A stretch of DNA of 7,487 nucleotides from JBBRLA01 sp038231615 (GCA_038231615.1 JBBRLA010000432.1:1-7487); one strand, 5' to 3'; counted from the stretch's first letter, positions 1-6,299 are shown. Made by a program: numbers and translations. Notes: a model not told the origin generated them from the sequence alone.

Positions 1-2
1 AG

Positions 3-482
3 CTTGGCACGATTGTCACCGGCATCCAGGCCAACCCGGGCTCGGCGGCACCGGTCTTTGTCGGGGTCACCGACGTGGTGCCCAACGGCCAAATCAAGCG
101 CACCGGTTCGGAGACGGGCCTACACGCCGCCATCGACCTGTGCGGCGACAAGTACCCGGGCGCCCACATGTGCACGGCCTACGAGCTGTACAACACGGTG
201 GCCGCCGGCGGCTTCAAGATGGCCGACGCGACCAACAAGAAGCTCAACAAGGCATGGATCTTCATGCCCACGTGGCACGAGTTCATCGGCACGGCGAACG
301 GCACCGGCAAGGGCTACGCGGACAACTGCGGCAGCATGAGCTATCCGACCCACGACAAGGCGTGGACCGGGGTGCAGGCGTCGTGGGAACTCTTGGAGAC
401 CGGCTCGGCCGGCTTCAGCTTCTACCACGGTGACCTGGCCAAGTGCAGCGGATCGACCAGCCCGATCGCCTGCTGCAAGTAG
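3..482 (+). CDS. C-terminal part of a Cys-rich, probably secreted protein (5' end outside the window)
   Basis: The reading frame is open from the first bases to a TAG at 480-482, giving 159 residues with no convincing internal start, so the true start lies upstream. GTG at 75 is in frame, but the residues before it (LGTIVTGIQANPGSAAPVFV) look like ordinary coding sequence. Six cysteines are visible: in the DLCGD and HMCTAYEL motifs, in DNCGS, in AKCSG, and as a terminal ACCK pair. Their even number and the lack of charged catalytic clusters suggest a disulfide-stabilised extracellular domain. The pattern of an early Cys, then GAHMCTAYEL, a Trp-containing core (WIFMPTWHEF, KAWTGVQASWEL) and a C-terminal IACC recalls the C-terminal domains of surface proteins in Myxococcota, sometimes joined to collagen-like or stalk regions. 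I cannot name the family. The role is unknown; attachment or a lectin-like fold are guesses. A GC hairpin follows about 60 bases after the stop. Confidence 0.75.
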   Translation, partial: LGTIVTGIQANPGSAAPVFVGVTDVVPNGQIKRTGSETGLHAAIDLCGDKYPGAHMCTAYELYNTVAAGGFKMADATNKKLNKAWIFMPTWHEFIGTANGTGKGYADNCGSMSYPTHDKAWTGVQASWELLETGSAGFSFYHGDLAKCSGSTSPIACCK

Positions 483-542
483 CTTCCTGGCGTCGCTGAA
501 CCGCCCCGCCCTTCTTCTTTTCTCCCCCCCATCACCCACCCC

Positions 543-570
543 GCCCCCGGGCGCTCTTGCGCCCGGGGGC
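543..570 (+). terminator. GC-rich hairpin, likely terminator of the upstream Cys-rich gene
   Basis: Bases 543-554 and 559-570 are exact reverse complements, giving a 12-bp stem with a TCTT tetraloop. It starts 60 bases after the stop at 482. No clear T-tract follows: the next bases are AGCTTCGTATTT. It would therefore be a weak or atypical intrinsic terminator, or an RNA 3'-end stabiliser. The stem itself is unambiguous; the function is inferred from position. Confidence 0.65.
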
Positions 571-650
571 AGCTTCGTATTTATGTGCCCTTCTGGTGCC
601 AGCCGCACGAAGACACAGCCCGGCTGGATCTCCAGCTATACAGAGTCAAG

Positions 651-680
651 TCGACGAAAAGTCAGTTGACGAAAAGTCAG
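651..680. repeat. Two tandem 15-bp repeats (TYGACGAAAAGTCAG)
   Basis: Units at 651-665 and 666-680 differ at one base (C or T at position 2). A degenerate partial third copy may precede them (about 643-650). On the minus strand each unit reads CTGACTTTTCGTC, so transcripts from the FG-GAP gene would meet two short U-runs just after the large hairpin at 679-805. The last two bases overlap the palindrome's left arm. Confidence 0.7.
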
Positions 681-805
681 CAAGAAGCACCTGGCCGGAG
701 CAGATTTTGGCGCACCCCCGCAGCGACCGAGGGAGCGTACTACTGTACGTGACCGAAGGGAGTGAGGAGGTACGCCAAAATCTGCCCGGCCAGGTGCTTC
801 TTGCT
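679..805. repeat. 127-bp near-perfect palindrome with 33-bp arms (MITE-like or terminator hairpin)
   Basis: The left arm (679-712) and right arm (773-805) are reverse complements over 33 bp, with only one unpaired A at 699. The 60-bp interior is itself centred on a small hairpin (736-740 pairing with 745-749 around TACT). It carries two near-copies, in direct orientation, of a GACCGAGGGAG-like motif (about 723-737 and 749-764). The whole element could fold into one long cruciform or RNA hairpin. It ends five bases before the stop codon of the minus-strand FG-GAP gene. On that strand the hairpin is followed by GACTTTTCG, so it could terminate that transcript. Its size and symmetry also fit a non-autonomous mobile or REP-like dispersed element. 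I see no transposase and no convincing target-site duplication. Confidence 0.75.
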
Positions 806-810
806 TCTGT

Positions 811-2889
811 TCAGGGGCGGGAGTTGTTCAAAAGGATGCTCAGGTGACCCGGCCCGGGGTCGCCGTACTGGTTCAGGGTGGCCACGACGACGTCCGGCTT
901 GCCGTCCCCGTTCAGGTCGTCTACCGCCAGGCTGGGGGAGCCGATGCCGATGGGAAAGCTCGGCAGGTCCCCACGGACGAACACGTCGTCCCGTTTCAGC
1001 GGGACCACGCCGGGTTTGCCCAGCACGACAGTGACGAAACCGGCCTTGTCCTCCAGGGAGTTGGCCACCACCAGGTCCGGGATCTTGTCGCCGTCGATGT
1101 CTGCATAGCCCATGAAGTAAGGCGAGGCCCCGGCGGGGTAGGTGACGGCGTTTCCCCCGCTGGTGCCAGCGTTGAAGGCGCCGTGGTGGTTGTTGAACAG
1201 GACGCTGACCTCGGTGTTGGCGGTGCCGCTCTGTGCGGAACCGCGGTCGATCCCGCTGACCAGGGCATCGGGGAAGCCATCTCCATCCAGGTCGCGGATC
1301 AGCAGGTGGCCGAGGCTCCCGCTGGTCGGGTAGGAGTTCAGGCCCAGCGCGATGTCTAGGACGCTCGGCTGGGTGAAGTAGGGCGACATCATTTGATGCG
1401 GCACCACGAAGAGCCCCCCGCCGCGGGACAGGACCTGCCCATTCTGGACGATGATCCGCAACCCGATAGCGGCCAGGTCGGGCTGGCCGTCTCCGTCCAG
1501 GTCCTGCACGCTGATGAAGCTGAGGGCGAAGGCCACTCCGTAGGTGGGCGTGTCGGTGTGCATCGGCATCTTCAGCAGGGTGAAAGGCGCGGAGGCGCCG
1601 CCTTCGTTGCGCAGGACGTTCATCTGTCCCAGACTCATGATATCCTGGGCGTAGGCCACCACGATGTCCGGTCGTGAATCTCCATCTACGTCGGCCACCG
1701 AGAGCGAATCCGGGTGATCCCCCGCGGGGTAGGCGGGCAGTCCCTGGCGCAGGAAGAGCCCCTTGGTCAGCCCCTGGTTGTAAAGCACGGTCACGCTGGA
1801 TTGCCCGAAGTTGCTGACCACGAGATCGATCTTCTTGTCCCCGTCCAGGTCCGCGGCGACGATCGATTGGGCGTTGATTGGCGCCTGGGCGGTGCCCAGG
1901 CAGAAGACCTGGGGCGGGTCGGCAAAGTCCCCCTTGCCGCTCTTGTTCAGGAACACGGCGATGACGCCCCGGTCCTGGCGGTTGCCGGCCATGGCGATGT
2001 CCTTGTTGCCATCGCCGTCAAGATCGGCGATGACCACCGAGTCGGGGTGAAAGGGGAAGTTCACCGCCGGGGTCGCCCCGGGGGTGCACGGCGAAAGATC
2101 GAGGAGCAGCGGGCGGTCTGCCATCGAGAAGGCCACGCGGTACAGGTCCACGGGGGCGCTGGTTTTTCCGCCAGAGGGGTTTTTCAGAAAAACCTGGTTG
2201 CCACTGATCTTGCCGGTGTCGCTTTTCAGCGCCGGCTGGTCGAACTCGATTTGCGTAAGGGAGACCCCCAGGTTCTTCACCGGCAGAGCCTGGCCGCTCT
2301 TGTCGGTGAGGCTGGCCGCCACGGCCGGACTGAAACCCCAGCCGGCGACGCGGATGCGGTCGGTGCCGCCACTGACCGGCAGGTGTACCACCGACTCGAT
2401 GGCCGGAATGGTGGGGAGGCAATCCGCGGGCCGCTTCGCCGGGTCGCCGGGATTTGGCTGATCCAGGGTCACGGTCAGGGTGGTGTTCCCGCCCGTGGGG
2501 GACAGGGTGATCTGCGCCGACCCGGCGATTTGCAGGCAGCGGTTGCCGTCTCGGGCGGCGACCCCGACGATGACCCGCTCGCCCTCGGCGCGGGAAGGCA
2601 GGCGCAGCCCGAACTTGTAGCTGGTCCGGGTCTCCGCGGACAGGCCACTCAGCAGCAGCGCCGGCAGCGGCGTGGACATGCTTCCCGAGGCGCCGTCCTG
2701 GGTCAGAAAGTCGCCCACGAAAGCGGGCGATCCGGTGGCCCCTGGCTGGCCCGTTACCAGCACCTCCAGCGATACCGCGGTCGGCGGGATCTTGGCCACG
2801 CTGACGACCAGGACACTGCCGTCCTGACATCCGGCGACCAGGGCAAGAAGCACAGTGGCAAGCAAGCCGGTGGGGCGAAGGGAGAGCAT
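811..2889 (-). CDS. FG-GAP/VCBS-repeat beta-propeller lipoprotein
   Basis: The product is a 692-residue predicted lipoprotein exported by Sec and lipid-anchored. The signal peptide MLSLRPTGLLATVLLALVAG ends at a lipobox Cys (residue 21). I chose ATG 2889 over GTG 2898 because GAGGTG lies six bases upstream of the ATG; the GTG would sit inside that Shine-Dalgarno. Residues about 25-150 form a beta-rich N-terminal region. Residues about 158-250 resemble an IPT/TIG-type Ig domain (IRVAGWGFS...). Seven calcium-binding-like FG-GAP motifs of the D-x-D/N-G-D form follow near 289-297, 347-355, 400-408, 463-471, 533-541, 597-605 and 658-666, enough for a seven-bladed propeller. In this family such propellers bind ligands or partner proteins at surfaces. 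No catalytic motif is seen. It is last in a tight operon after the kinase and TPR genes, so it may be the external partner of that pair (inference). A large palindrome follows the stop. Confidence 0.9.
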   Translation of the reverse strand: MLSLRPTGLLATVLLALVAGCQDGSVLVVSVAKIPPTAVSLEVLVTGQPGATGSPAFVGDFLTQDGASGSMSTPLPALLLSGLSAETRTSYKFGLRLPSRAEGERVIVGVAARDGNRCLQIAGSAQITLSPTGGNTTLTVTLDQPNPGDPAKRPADCLPTIPAIESVVHLPVSGGTDRIRVAGWGFSPAVAASLTDKSGQALPVKNLGVSLTQIEFDQPALKSDTGKISGNQVFLKNPSGGKTSAPVDLYRVAFSMADRPLLLDLSPCTPGATPAVNFPFHPDSVVIADLDGDGNKDIAMAGNRQDRGVIAVFLNKSGKGDFADPPQVFCLGTAQAPINAQSIVAADLDGDKKIDLVVSNFGQSSVTVLYNQGLTKGLFLRQGLPAYPAGDHPDSLSVADVDGDSRPDIVVAYAQDIMSLGQMNVLRNEGGASAPFTLLKMPMHTDTPTYGVAFALSFISVQDLDGDGQPDLAAIGLRIIVQNGQVLSRGGGLFVVPHQMMSPYFTQPSVLDIALGLNSYPTSGSLGHLLIRDLDGDGFPDALVSGIDRGSAQSGTANTEVSVLFNNHHGAFNAGTSGGNAVTYPAGASPYFMGYADIDGDKIPDLVVANSLEDKAGFVTVVLGKPGVVPLKRDDVFVRGDLPSFPIGIGSPSLAVDDLNGDGKPDVVVATLNQYGDPGPGHLSILLNNSRP

Positions 2890-2895
2890 GGGCAG

Positions 2896-2901
2896 CACCT
2901 C
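2896..2901 (-). promoter_or_regulatory. Shine-Dalgarno of the FG-GAP lipoprotein gene, overlapping the TPR stop
   Basis: On the minus strand GAGGTG sits six bases before ATG 2889. The TGA of the TPR gene (2900-2902) overlaps it, so ribosomes ending the TPR gene uncover or occupy this site. This fits coupled translation and decides the start against GTG 2898. Confidence 0.65.
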
Positions 2902-3688
2902 AAAAGCGCATCAGGGGCAGGTTCAGGTTGATGATCCCGCCGTCCGTGGCTGGATCCCTGGGAATCAGCACCGCCAGGGCGACGCCGGCGCCGACGGCCA
3001 CGGCGATTGCGGCCATACCCACCCAGAAGCCGCCGCGCTTGTAGATCGGCTTCTTTCGCTCTCGCTCGGCCCGCTGCCGCTCGTCGAACAACGCCGTCTT
3101 GGTCTGGGCCGTGGTCTGCTTCTCGGACACCAGCGCCTGCCGGGCCAGCTCGACGTGCTCCTGCTCCGCCAGGATGGCCTTCAGGTCACCGATGTAGCCA
3201 TCGGTCTCCGCCTTGAGCTGGGTGCTCGGGTCTTTTTGCAGGAATTCCTGGTAGGTCGCCAGGGCCTCGCGGATGCGGCCCCCGCGGCGCAGCGCCTGTG
3301 CCGTGTTGAAGAGGAAGAGCGGCTTGGGCTTGATAAGGTAGGCCTTCTTCAACTCGTCGGCGGCCCGATCGTATTCCTGGGTCTTGAAGTAGTGGGCGGC
3401 ACGTTCCAGGTAGGTCTCGACCAGACTGACGGTAGGATGGGGCGCCGACGCTCGGACAATGGGCACGGTCGGGGGGGTCGGGTTGGGCGCGGTTGGGGCC
3501 GGGGCCGCCGGTTCGCTGAGGGGGGCCGGGTCCGGCTCGACGTCAGGTACGGGGGCCGGTGCGCTGACCGTGGCGGGCTGGGCATCCATGGCGGCGGCGT
3601 GCCTGCCGGGCAGTATTTCCAGCAAGAGGAACAACGGGACCAGGCGCCGCAGCGCCCGCGCGTCCAAGGCTTGGACCGAAACCATCAT
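2900..3688 (-). CDS. Membrane-anchored TPR / coiled-coil protein
   Basis: The product has 262 residues. A hydrophobic N-terminus (about 13-27) followed by RHAAA|MDA looks like a signal peptide. A Pro/Ala-rich linker runs from about 37 to 88. Two TPR-like helical hairpins (about 91-158) include YFKTQEYDRAADELKKAY and a second repeat with GRIREALATYQEFLQKDP. A charged, probably coiled-coil helix follows (about 160-212), then a basic patch KKPIYKR, a transmembrane segment (about 221-243) and a short tail ending NLNLPLMRF. TPRs mediate protein-protein contact. This architecture, with its basic patch before a late membrane helix, is common among Myxococcota genes beside Ser/Thr kinases. The start overlaps the kinase stop as TGATG, and the next gene begins ten bases after the stop, so it is the middle gene of a coupled operon. 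The likely role is as an adaptor between kinase and propeller lipoprotein (inference). The topology is unclear because the basic patch argues for a cytoplasmic side and the signal peptide for export. Confidence 0.85.
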   Translation of the reverse strand: MMVSVQALDARALRRLVPLFLLLEILPGRHAAAMDAQPATVSAPAPVPDVEPDPAPLSEPAAPAPTAPNPTPPTVPIVRASAPHPTVSLVETYLERAAHYFKTQEYDRAADELKKAYLIKPKPLFLFNTAQALRRGGRIREALATYQEFLQKDPSTQLKAETDGYIGDLKAILAEQEHVELARQALVSEKQTTAQTKTALFDERQRAERERKKPIYKRGGFWVGMAAIAVAVGAGVALAVLIPRDPATDGGIINLNLPLMRF

Positions 3689-5025
3689 CAGTGCAGCACC
3701 ACGTCTTCCATGCTGCCCTTGGTTTCAGGCACCTTCGGCTCCGCCGTGGGGCGGCGGGCTGCCGGCCGGGGCGTCTCCGGCGGCGATGGCGGCGAATCGG
3801 CGTGGGGGCCAGGCACCGAGTGGTGTGACTCCGCGGCGGGACCCGGTACCGCGGGCACCTCACCCTCCAGTGTGGGCAGTCGGTGGGGCCCATGGTGCTT
3901 GCCACCATGTCCGTGACCGTTCCCGACATGCTCCTTAGCGGCCTCGTTTTCCGGGTGTTCGTCTTCCCGATCTGGCATGGCCGCCGGGGGCCTGGGCAGA
4001 CCCATTGGGGGTGCGATGGGTTTTGCCGCGACGCCAGGCCGGGCTACCCCGCCGGTCCCGTTCCCCCGGGGCCAGAAGAGCGCCAGGCCGCCGGACAAGA
4101 GCGCCACCATCAGCGCCGCCGCCAGCACCGCCGGGACCACGGAGCTTTCCGCCGGCCGCGCGGAGATGGCCTGGGCCAAGGTGGGCCTGGGCCCCTCCAT
4201 GCGCGCGCTCACCTCGGCCATGGTTGGGCGTTTTACCGGCTCCTTGATCAGCATGTCGGCGACCAGCGCGGCGATGTCCGGGCGGACCGAGGGCAGGACA
4301 TCCTTTAGTCGGGGCGGGTCCCGCAACATGTGCTGCCGCATCAGCGCCGAGGCGCTCTCCGCCACGAAGGGCGGTTGTCCGCAGAGCAGCTCGTAGAACA
4401 TCACCCCCAGGGCGTACACGTCGACTTTGTCGGTCAGGTCGCAGCCCTCGCACTGCTCCGGTGCCATGTAGATCGGCGTGCCCAGTACCATCCCCACGGT
4501 GGTCTTGCGTCCGACGGAATCCATGAACTTGGCGATGCCAAAATCCAGGAGCTTGGCCCGCTCTCCGCCATACACCGCCGGGTCGGGGACCAGGAAGACG
4601 TTTTCCGGCTTCAGGTCGCGGTGGACGATGCCCTTCTCGTGGACCACCTTGATCGCCGTCGCCATCTGGGACACCACCCTCAGTGCCTCCTCCTCCAGCA
4701 GGCCGCGGCCCTCCCGCCGCCGCTGCTCCAGCCGCTCCGACAGGGACTCCCCCTCCATGAACTCCATGATGATGTAGGTGGTGCCATCTTCGAGCTGTCC
4801 ATGGTCGAAGATCTTCACCAGGCCCTCGTGCTGCACCCGACCGATGGCGCGGGCCTCGTTGAGGAAGCGCTCCCGGGAGCGCTCGCTGGCGGAGAGCTGC
4901 TCGTGCAGCACCTTGATCGCCGCCCGCTGCCCGATGGTCTGGTGGATGGCCTCGTAGACCACGCCCATGCCCCCCTGGCCGAGCTTCCGCCGGATGCGGT
5001 ATGGACCGATGGCCTTGCCGATCAT
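3688..5025 (-). CDS. Hanks-type Ser/Thr protein kinase with a single membrane helix and His/Pro-rich tail
   Basis: This is a complete PknB-like kinase domain. Numbering from ATG 5025 (445 residues): Gly-loop GQGGMGVV 16-23, ATP-binding Lys38 (AAIK), alphaC Glu57, HRDLKPEN with catalytic Asp137, DFG Asp161, a Thr-bearing activation loop (Thr175, Thr176, Thr183) and APE Glu190. All key residues are present, so an active kinase is expected. A transmembrane helix lies at about 296-318. The roughly 120-residue extracytoplasmic tail is low-complexity, rich in Pro and in His (about ten His between 357 and 408), with no PASTA or other known sensor domain. GTG 5079, ATG 5070 and ATG 5058 are in-frame alternatives. 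I prefer 5025 because AAGGGG lies nine bases upstream, many such kinases start MIGxxIGxYRI, and a candidate -10 box abuts the earlier starts. It is first in an operon: its stop overlaps the TPR start as TGATG. Substrates are unknown; the TPR protein is the nearest candidate partner. Confidence 0.93.
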   Translation of the reverse strand: MIGKAIGPYRIRRKLGQGGMGVVYEAIHQTIGQRAAIKVLHEQLSASERSRERFLNEARAIGRVQHEGLVKIFDHGQLEDGTTYIIMEFMEGESLSERLEQRRREGRGLLEEEALRVVSQMATAIKVVHEKGIVHRDLKPENVFLVPDPAVYGGERAKLLDFGIAKFMDSVGRKTTVGMVLGTPIYMAPEQCEGCDLTDKVDVYALGVMFYELLCGQPPFVAESASALMRQHMLRDPPRLKDVLPSVRPDIAALVADMLIKEPVKRPTMAEVSARMEGPRPTLAQAISARPAESSVVPAVLAAALMVALLSGGLALFWPRGNGTGGVARPGVAAKPIAPPMGLPRPPAAMPDREDEHPENEAAKEHVGNGHGHGGKHHGPHRLPTLEGEVPAVPGPAAESHHSVPGPHADSPPSPPETPRPAARRPTAEPKVPETKGSMEDVVLH

Positions 5026-5034
5026 CGGCTCCGG

Positions 5035-5040
5035 CCCCTT
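5035..5040 (-). promoter_or_regulatory. Shine-Dalgarno AAGGGG supporting kinase start at 5025
   Basis: On the minus strand AAGGGG lies nine bases before ATG 5025. The upstream in-frame starts (5079, 5070, 5058) have only weak matches. This is the main sequence argument for the shorter kinase. Confidence 0.45.
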
Positions 5041-5080
5041 CTCAAGTTCCTTGGTCATCGCCGCAGGCATGGCAACCACT

Positions 5081-5109
5081 ATTTTACACCAGGAATGACC
5101 TGGATGGAA
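5081..5109 (-). promoter_or_regulatory. Candidate promoter of the kinase operon with a CCAGG-N5-CCTGG palindrome in the spacer
   Basis: Minus-strand TAAAAT (5086-5081) matches a -10 box. At 17 bp spacing the -35 would be TTCCAT (5109-5104), a poor match, so an activator or another sigma factor may be needed. The spacer contains CCAGGAATGACCTGG (5089-5103 on the plus strand), an inverted repeat with 5-bp arms that could be an operator. Predicted transcription would start near 5074, leaving about 50 bases of leader before ATG 5025. Assignment is tentative. Confidence 0.35.
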
Positions 5110-5181
5110 AACTACGAAATGGGATGAAAAATAACGCTCCTCTTGTAAGGTAAGCGGGGTCCCACCAGGTCCACCGGGCCC

Positions 5182-6267
5182 TTACGGCATCGGGTGGCGG
5201 TCGAAGAAATCGAACATCATCTGGGTGGCGTTCATGTCCGTGGTGGTCTTGCCGATAAGGGGAATGGGGAACCCTCCGGGCCAGGTGTGCCCGCCATCGC
5301 TGACCGTGCACAGGATGGACTCGCTGCCCCCGCGGCAGCCGCTGTGGGCGACGCAGGTCGAGTCGCCTTTCTGGAAGGTCGTGCCCTCGGGCCCGCCGCA
5401 CGTGTCACGCTGCGTCCAGCCGGTGTAGCTGGCCTGCACCGTGCCGAAGCCAAGGAGCGGGCTGCCGTTGTAGGGCACCAGAGGATCGAGCTTGCCGTGA
5501 AAGTGCATCACCGGCACCGGACGCGGGGGCTTGCAGCTCGGCAGGCTCATGAGCCCGGCCACCGGGGCCACGGCGGCGATGCGATCGGACAGTTCGCAGC
5601 CCAGCCGGTGGGCCATGAAGCCGCCGTTGGACATGCCGGTGGCGAAGATGCGCCTGGCATCCACGCAATACTCGCGGGCGATCGCGTCGATGACCGCGCG
5701 CACGAAGCCCACATCATCGGTGTGGAAGAGGGTACTAAAGCCGCAGCAGGTGCCGGCGTTCCAGCTATGGGACAGGCCGGACGGGTAGGCCACCAGGATG
5801 CCGCGGAGATCGGCAGCGGCGTTCATGCCGCTGAGCAGGGCCTCCTGGAAGGGGTCGGACGTGAAGCCGTGAAGGTTCAGCACCAGCTCGGCGGGCTTTT
5901 CGGCGTAGTTCTTGGGGATGTGCAGCGAGTACCAGCGGAGGTCGCCGGGGACCTGGATCTTGCGCAGGACATCGCCTGTGGGCGGGTGGACGCCCGAAGT
6001 GCAGGGGTCGGCCGCGCCAGGGCTTGGGGCATAAAGGGCCCCGGGGGGAGGGGCGTTGTCCGCCGGGGCGCCCCCGCCGATGCCGATGGTGATCGGCCCG
6101 CTGCCAGCCGGCATCATGGCGGGCGGCGGGTCCACGGGTCCACGGGGCCCTGGGGCGCCCTGTCCGGCGCTGGACGAAGCGCCCTCCTGCGGGGTCTGCG
6201 GGGTGCCGGTGGCGGGATCGCCGCATCCGACGAGGGGGAGAAGCAAGGCCAGCCAGTGAAGTCGCAT
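5182..6267 (-). CDS. PHB-depolymerase / feruloyl-esterase-like (LpqC, COG3509-type) lipoprotein
   Basis: The product is a 361-residue secreted alpha/beta-hydrolase. The short signal peptide MRLHWLALLLPLVG ends at lipobox Cys15. A Gly/Pro-rich linker runs to about residue 90, and the hydrolase domain starts near 100. Catalytic-triad candidates are nucleophile Ser213 in GMSNGG, Asp261 in HGKLDPLVPY and His327 in DGGHTWPGG; LHGF (132-135) supplies the oxyanion-hole segment. The GxSxGG, HGxxDxxVPY and GGHxWPG motifs are those of the LpqC / poly(3-hydroxybutyrate) depolymerase / feruloyl esterase group. The exact substrate (polyester, acetyl- or feruloyl-polysaccharide) cannot be told from sequence. 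Several cysteines (174, 175, 201, 224, 245, 290, 305, 311, 320) suggest disulfides, as expected outside the cytoplasm. The start is supported by AGGAGG six bases upstream. It precedes the kinase gene on the same strand with a 100-bp gap and has its own promoter. Confidence 0.92.
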   Translation of the reverse strand: MRLHWLALLLPLVGCGDPATGTPQTPQEGASSSAGQGAPGPRGPVDPPPAMMPAGSGPITIGIGGGAPADNAPPPGALYAPSPGAADPCTSGVHPPTGDVLRKIQVPGDLRWYSLHIPKNYAEKPAELVLNLHGFTSDPFQEALLSGMNAAADLRGILVAYPSGLSHSWNAGTCCGFSTLFHTDDVGFVRAVIDAIAREYCVDARRIFATGMSNGGFMAHRLGCELSDRIAAVAPVAGLMSLPSCKPPRPVPVMHFHGKLDPLVPYNGSPLLGFGTVQASYTGWTQRDTCGGPEGTTFQKGDSTCVAHSGCRGGSESILCTVSDGGHTWPGGFPIPLIGKTTTDMNATQMMFDFFDRHPMP

Positions 6268-6273
6268 CGGGCG

Positions 6274-6279
6274 CCTCCT
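6274..6279 (-). promoter_or_regulatory. Strong Shine-Dalgarno AGGAGG of the esterase gene
   Basis: Minus-strand AGGAGG sits six bases upstream of ATG 6267, an optimal arrangement that fixes the esterase start just before its lipoprotein signal peptide. Confidence 0.75.
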
Positions 6280-6299
6280 GCCAGGGGTGTTGTCTGCCC

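Larger units (their letters stand above)
483..810. other. Non-coding convergent intergenic region rich in inverted and tandem repeats
   Basis: This 328-bp gap lies between two convergent genes and holds no credible gene. The short open frames crossing it run through the palindrome and have no ribosome site. It contains a pyrimidine-rich stretch (about 510-545), a 12-bp GC hairpin, two 15-bp tandem repeats and a 127-bp palindrome, each listed separately. No tRNA-like cloverleaf or promoter was recognised. Confidence 0.7.

Noticed and set aside
651..805. Possible CRISPR array
   Set aside because: There are only two short adjacent repeats without spacers, and the larger element is an inverted, not direct, repeat.
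679..805. Insertion sequence
   Set aside because: The arms resemble terminal inverted repeats, but there are only 60 bases between them, no transposase and no clear target duplication; kept as a MITE-like repeat at most.
557..847. Small plus-strand frame through the intergenic region
   Set aside because: It is read through the palindrome and into an antisense gene end, with no start signal, so it is not a credible gene.
2887..2898. GTG start at 2898 for the FG-GAP lipoprotein
   Set aside because: It lies within the GAGGTG ribosome site that is well placed for ATG 2889, and the shorter signal peptide is complete.
1714..2931. Long plus-strand open frame (405 codons) opposite the FG-GAP gene
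   Set aside because: It has no ribosome site, its composition is the antisense of a GC-rich gene, and the minus-strand protein has clear domains and a lipoprotein signal.
2855..3916. 353-codon plus-strand frame across the TPR and kinase tail genes
   Set aside because: It is antisense to two coupled genes and its Gly/Arg-rich product mirrors their Pro-rich linkers.
5142..5150. CTTGTAAGG shared with 6300-6308 upstream of the esterase
   Set aside because: It is a nine-base match without further similarity in the flanks, plausible by chance in 7.5 kb.
5080..5181. Intrinsic terminator between the esterase and kinase genes
   Set aside because: There are GC-rich partial repeats near 5155-5181 and a T-run on the minus strand, but no convincing stem followed directly by the T-run.
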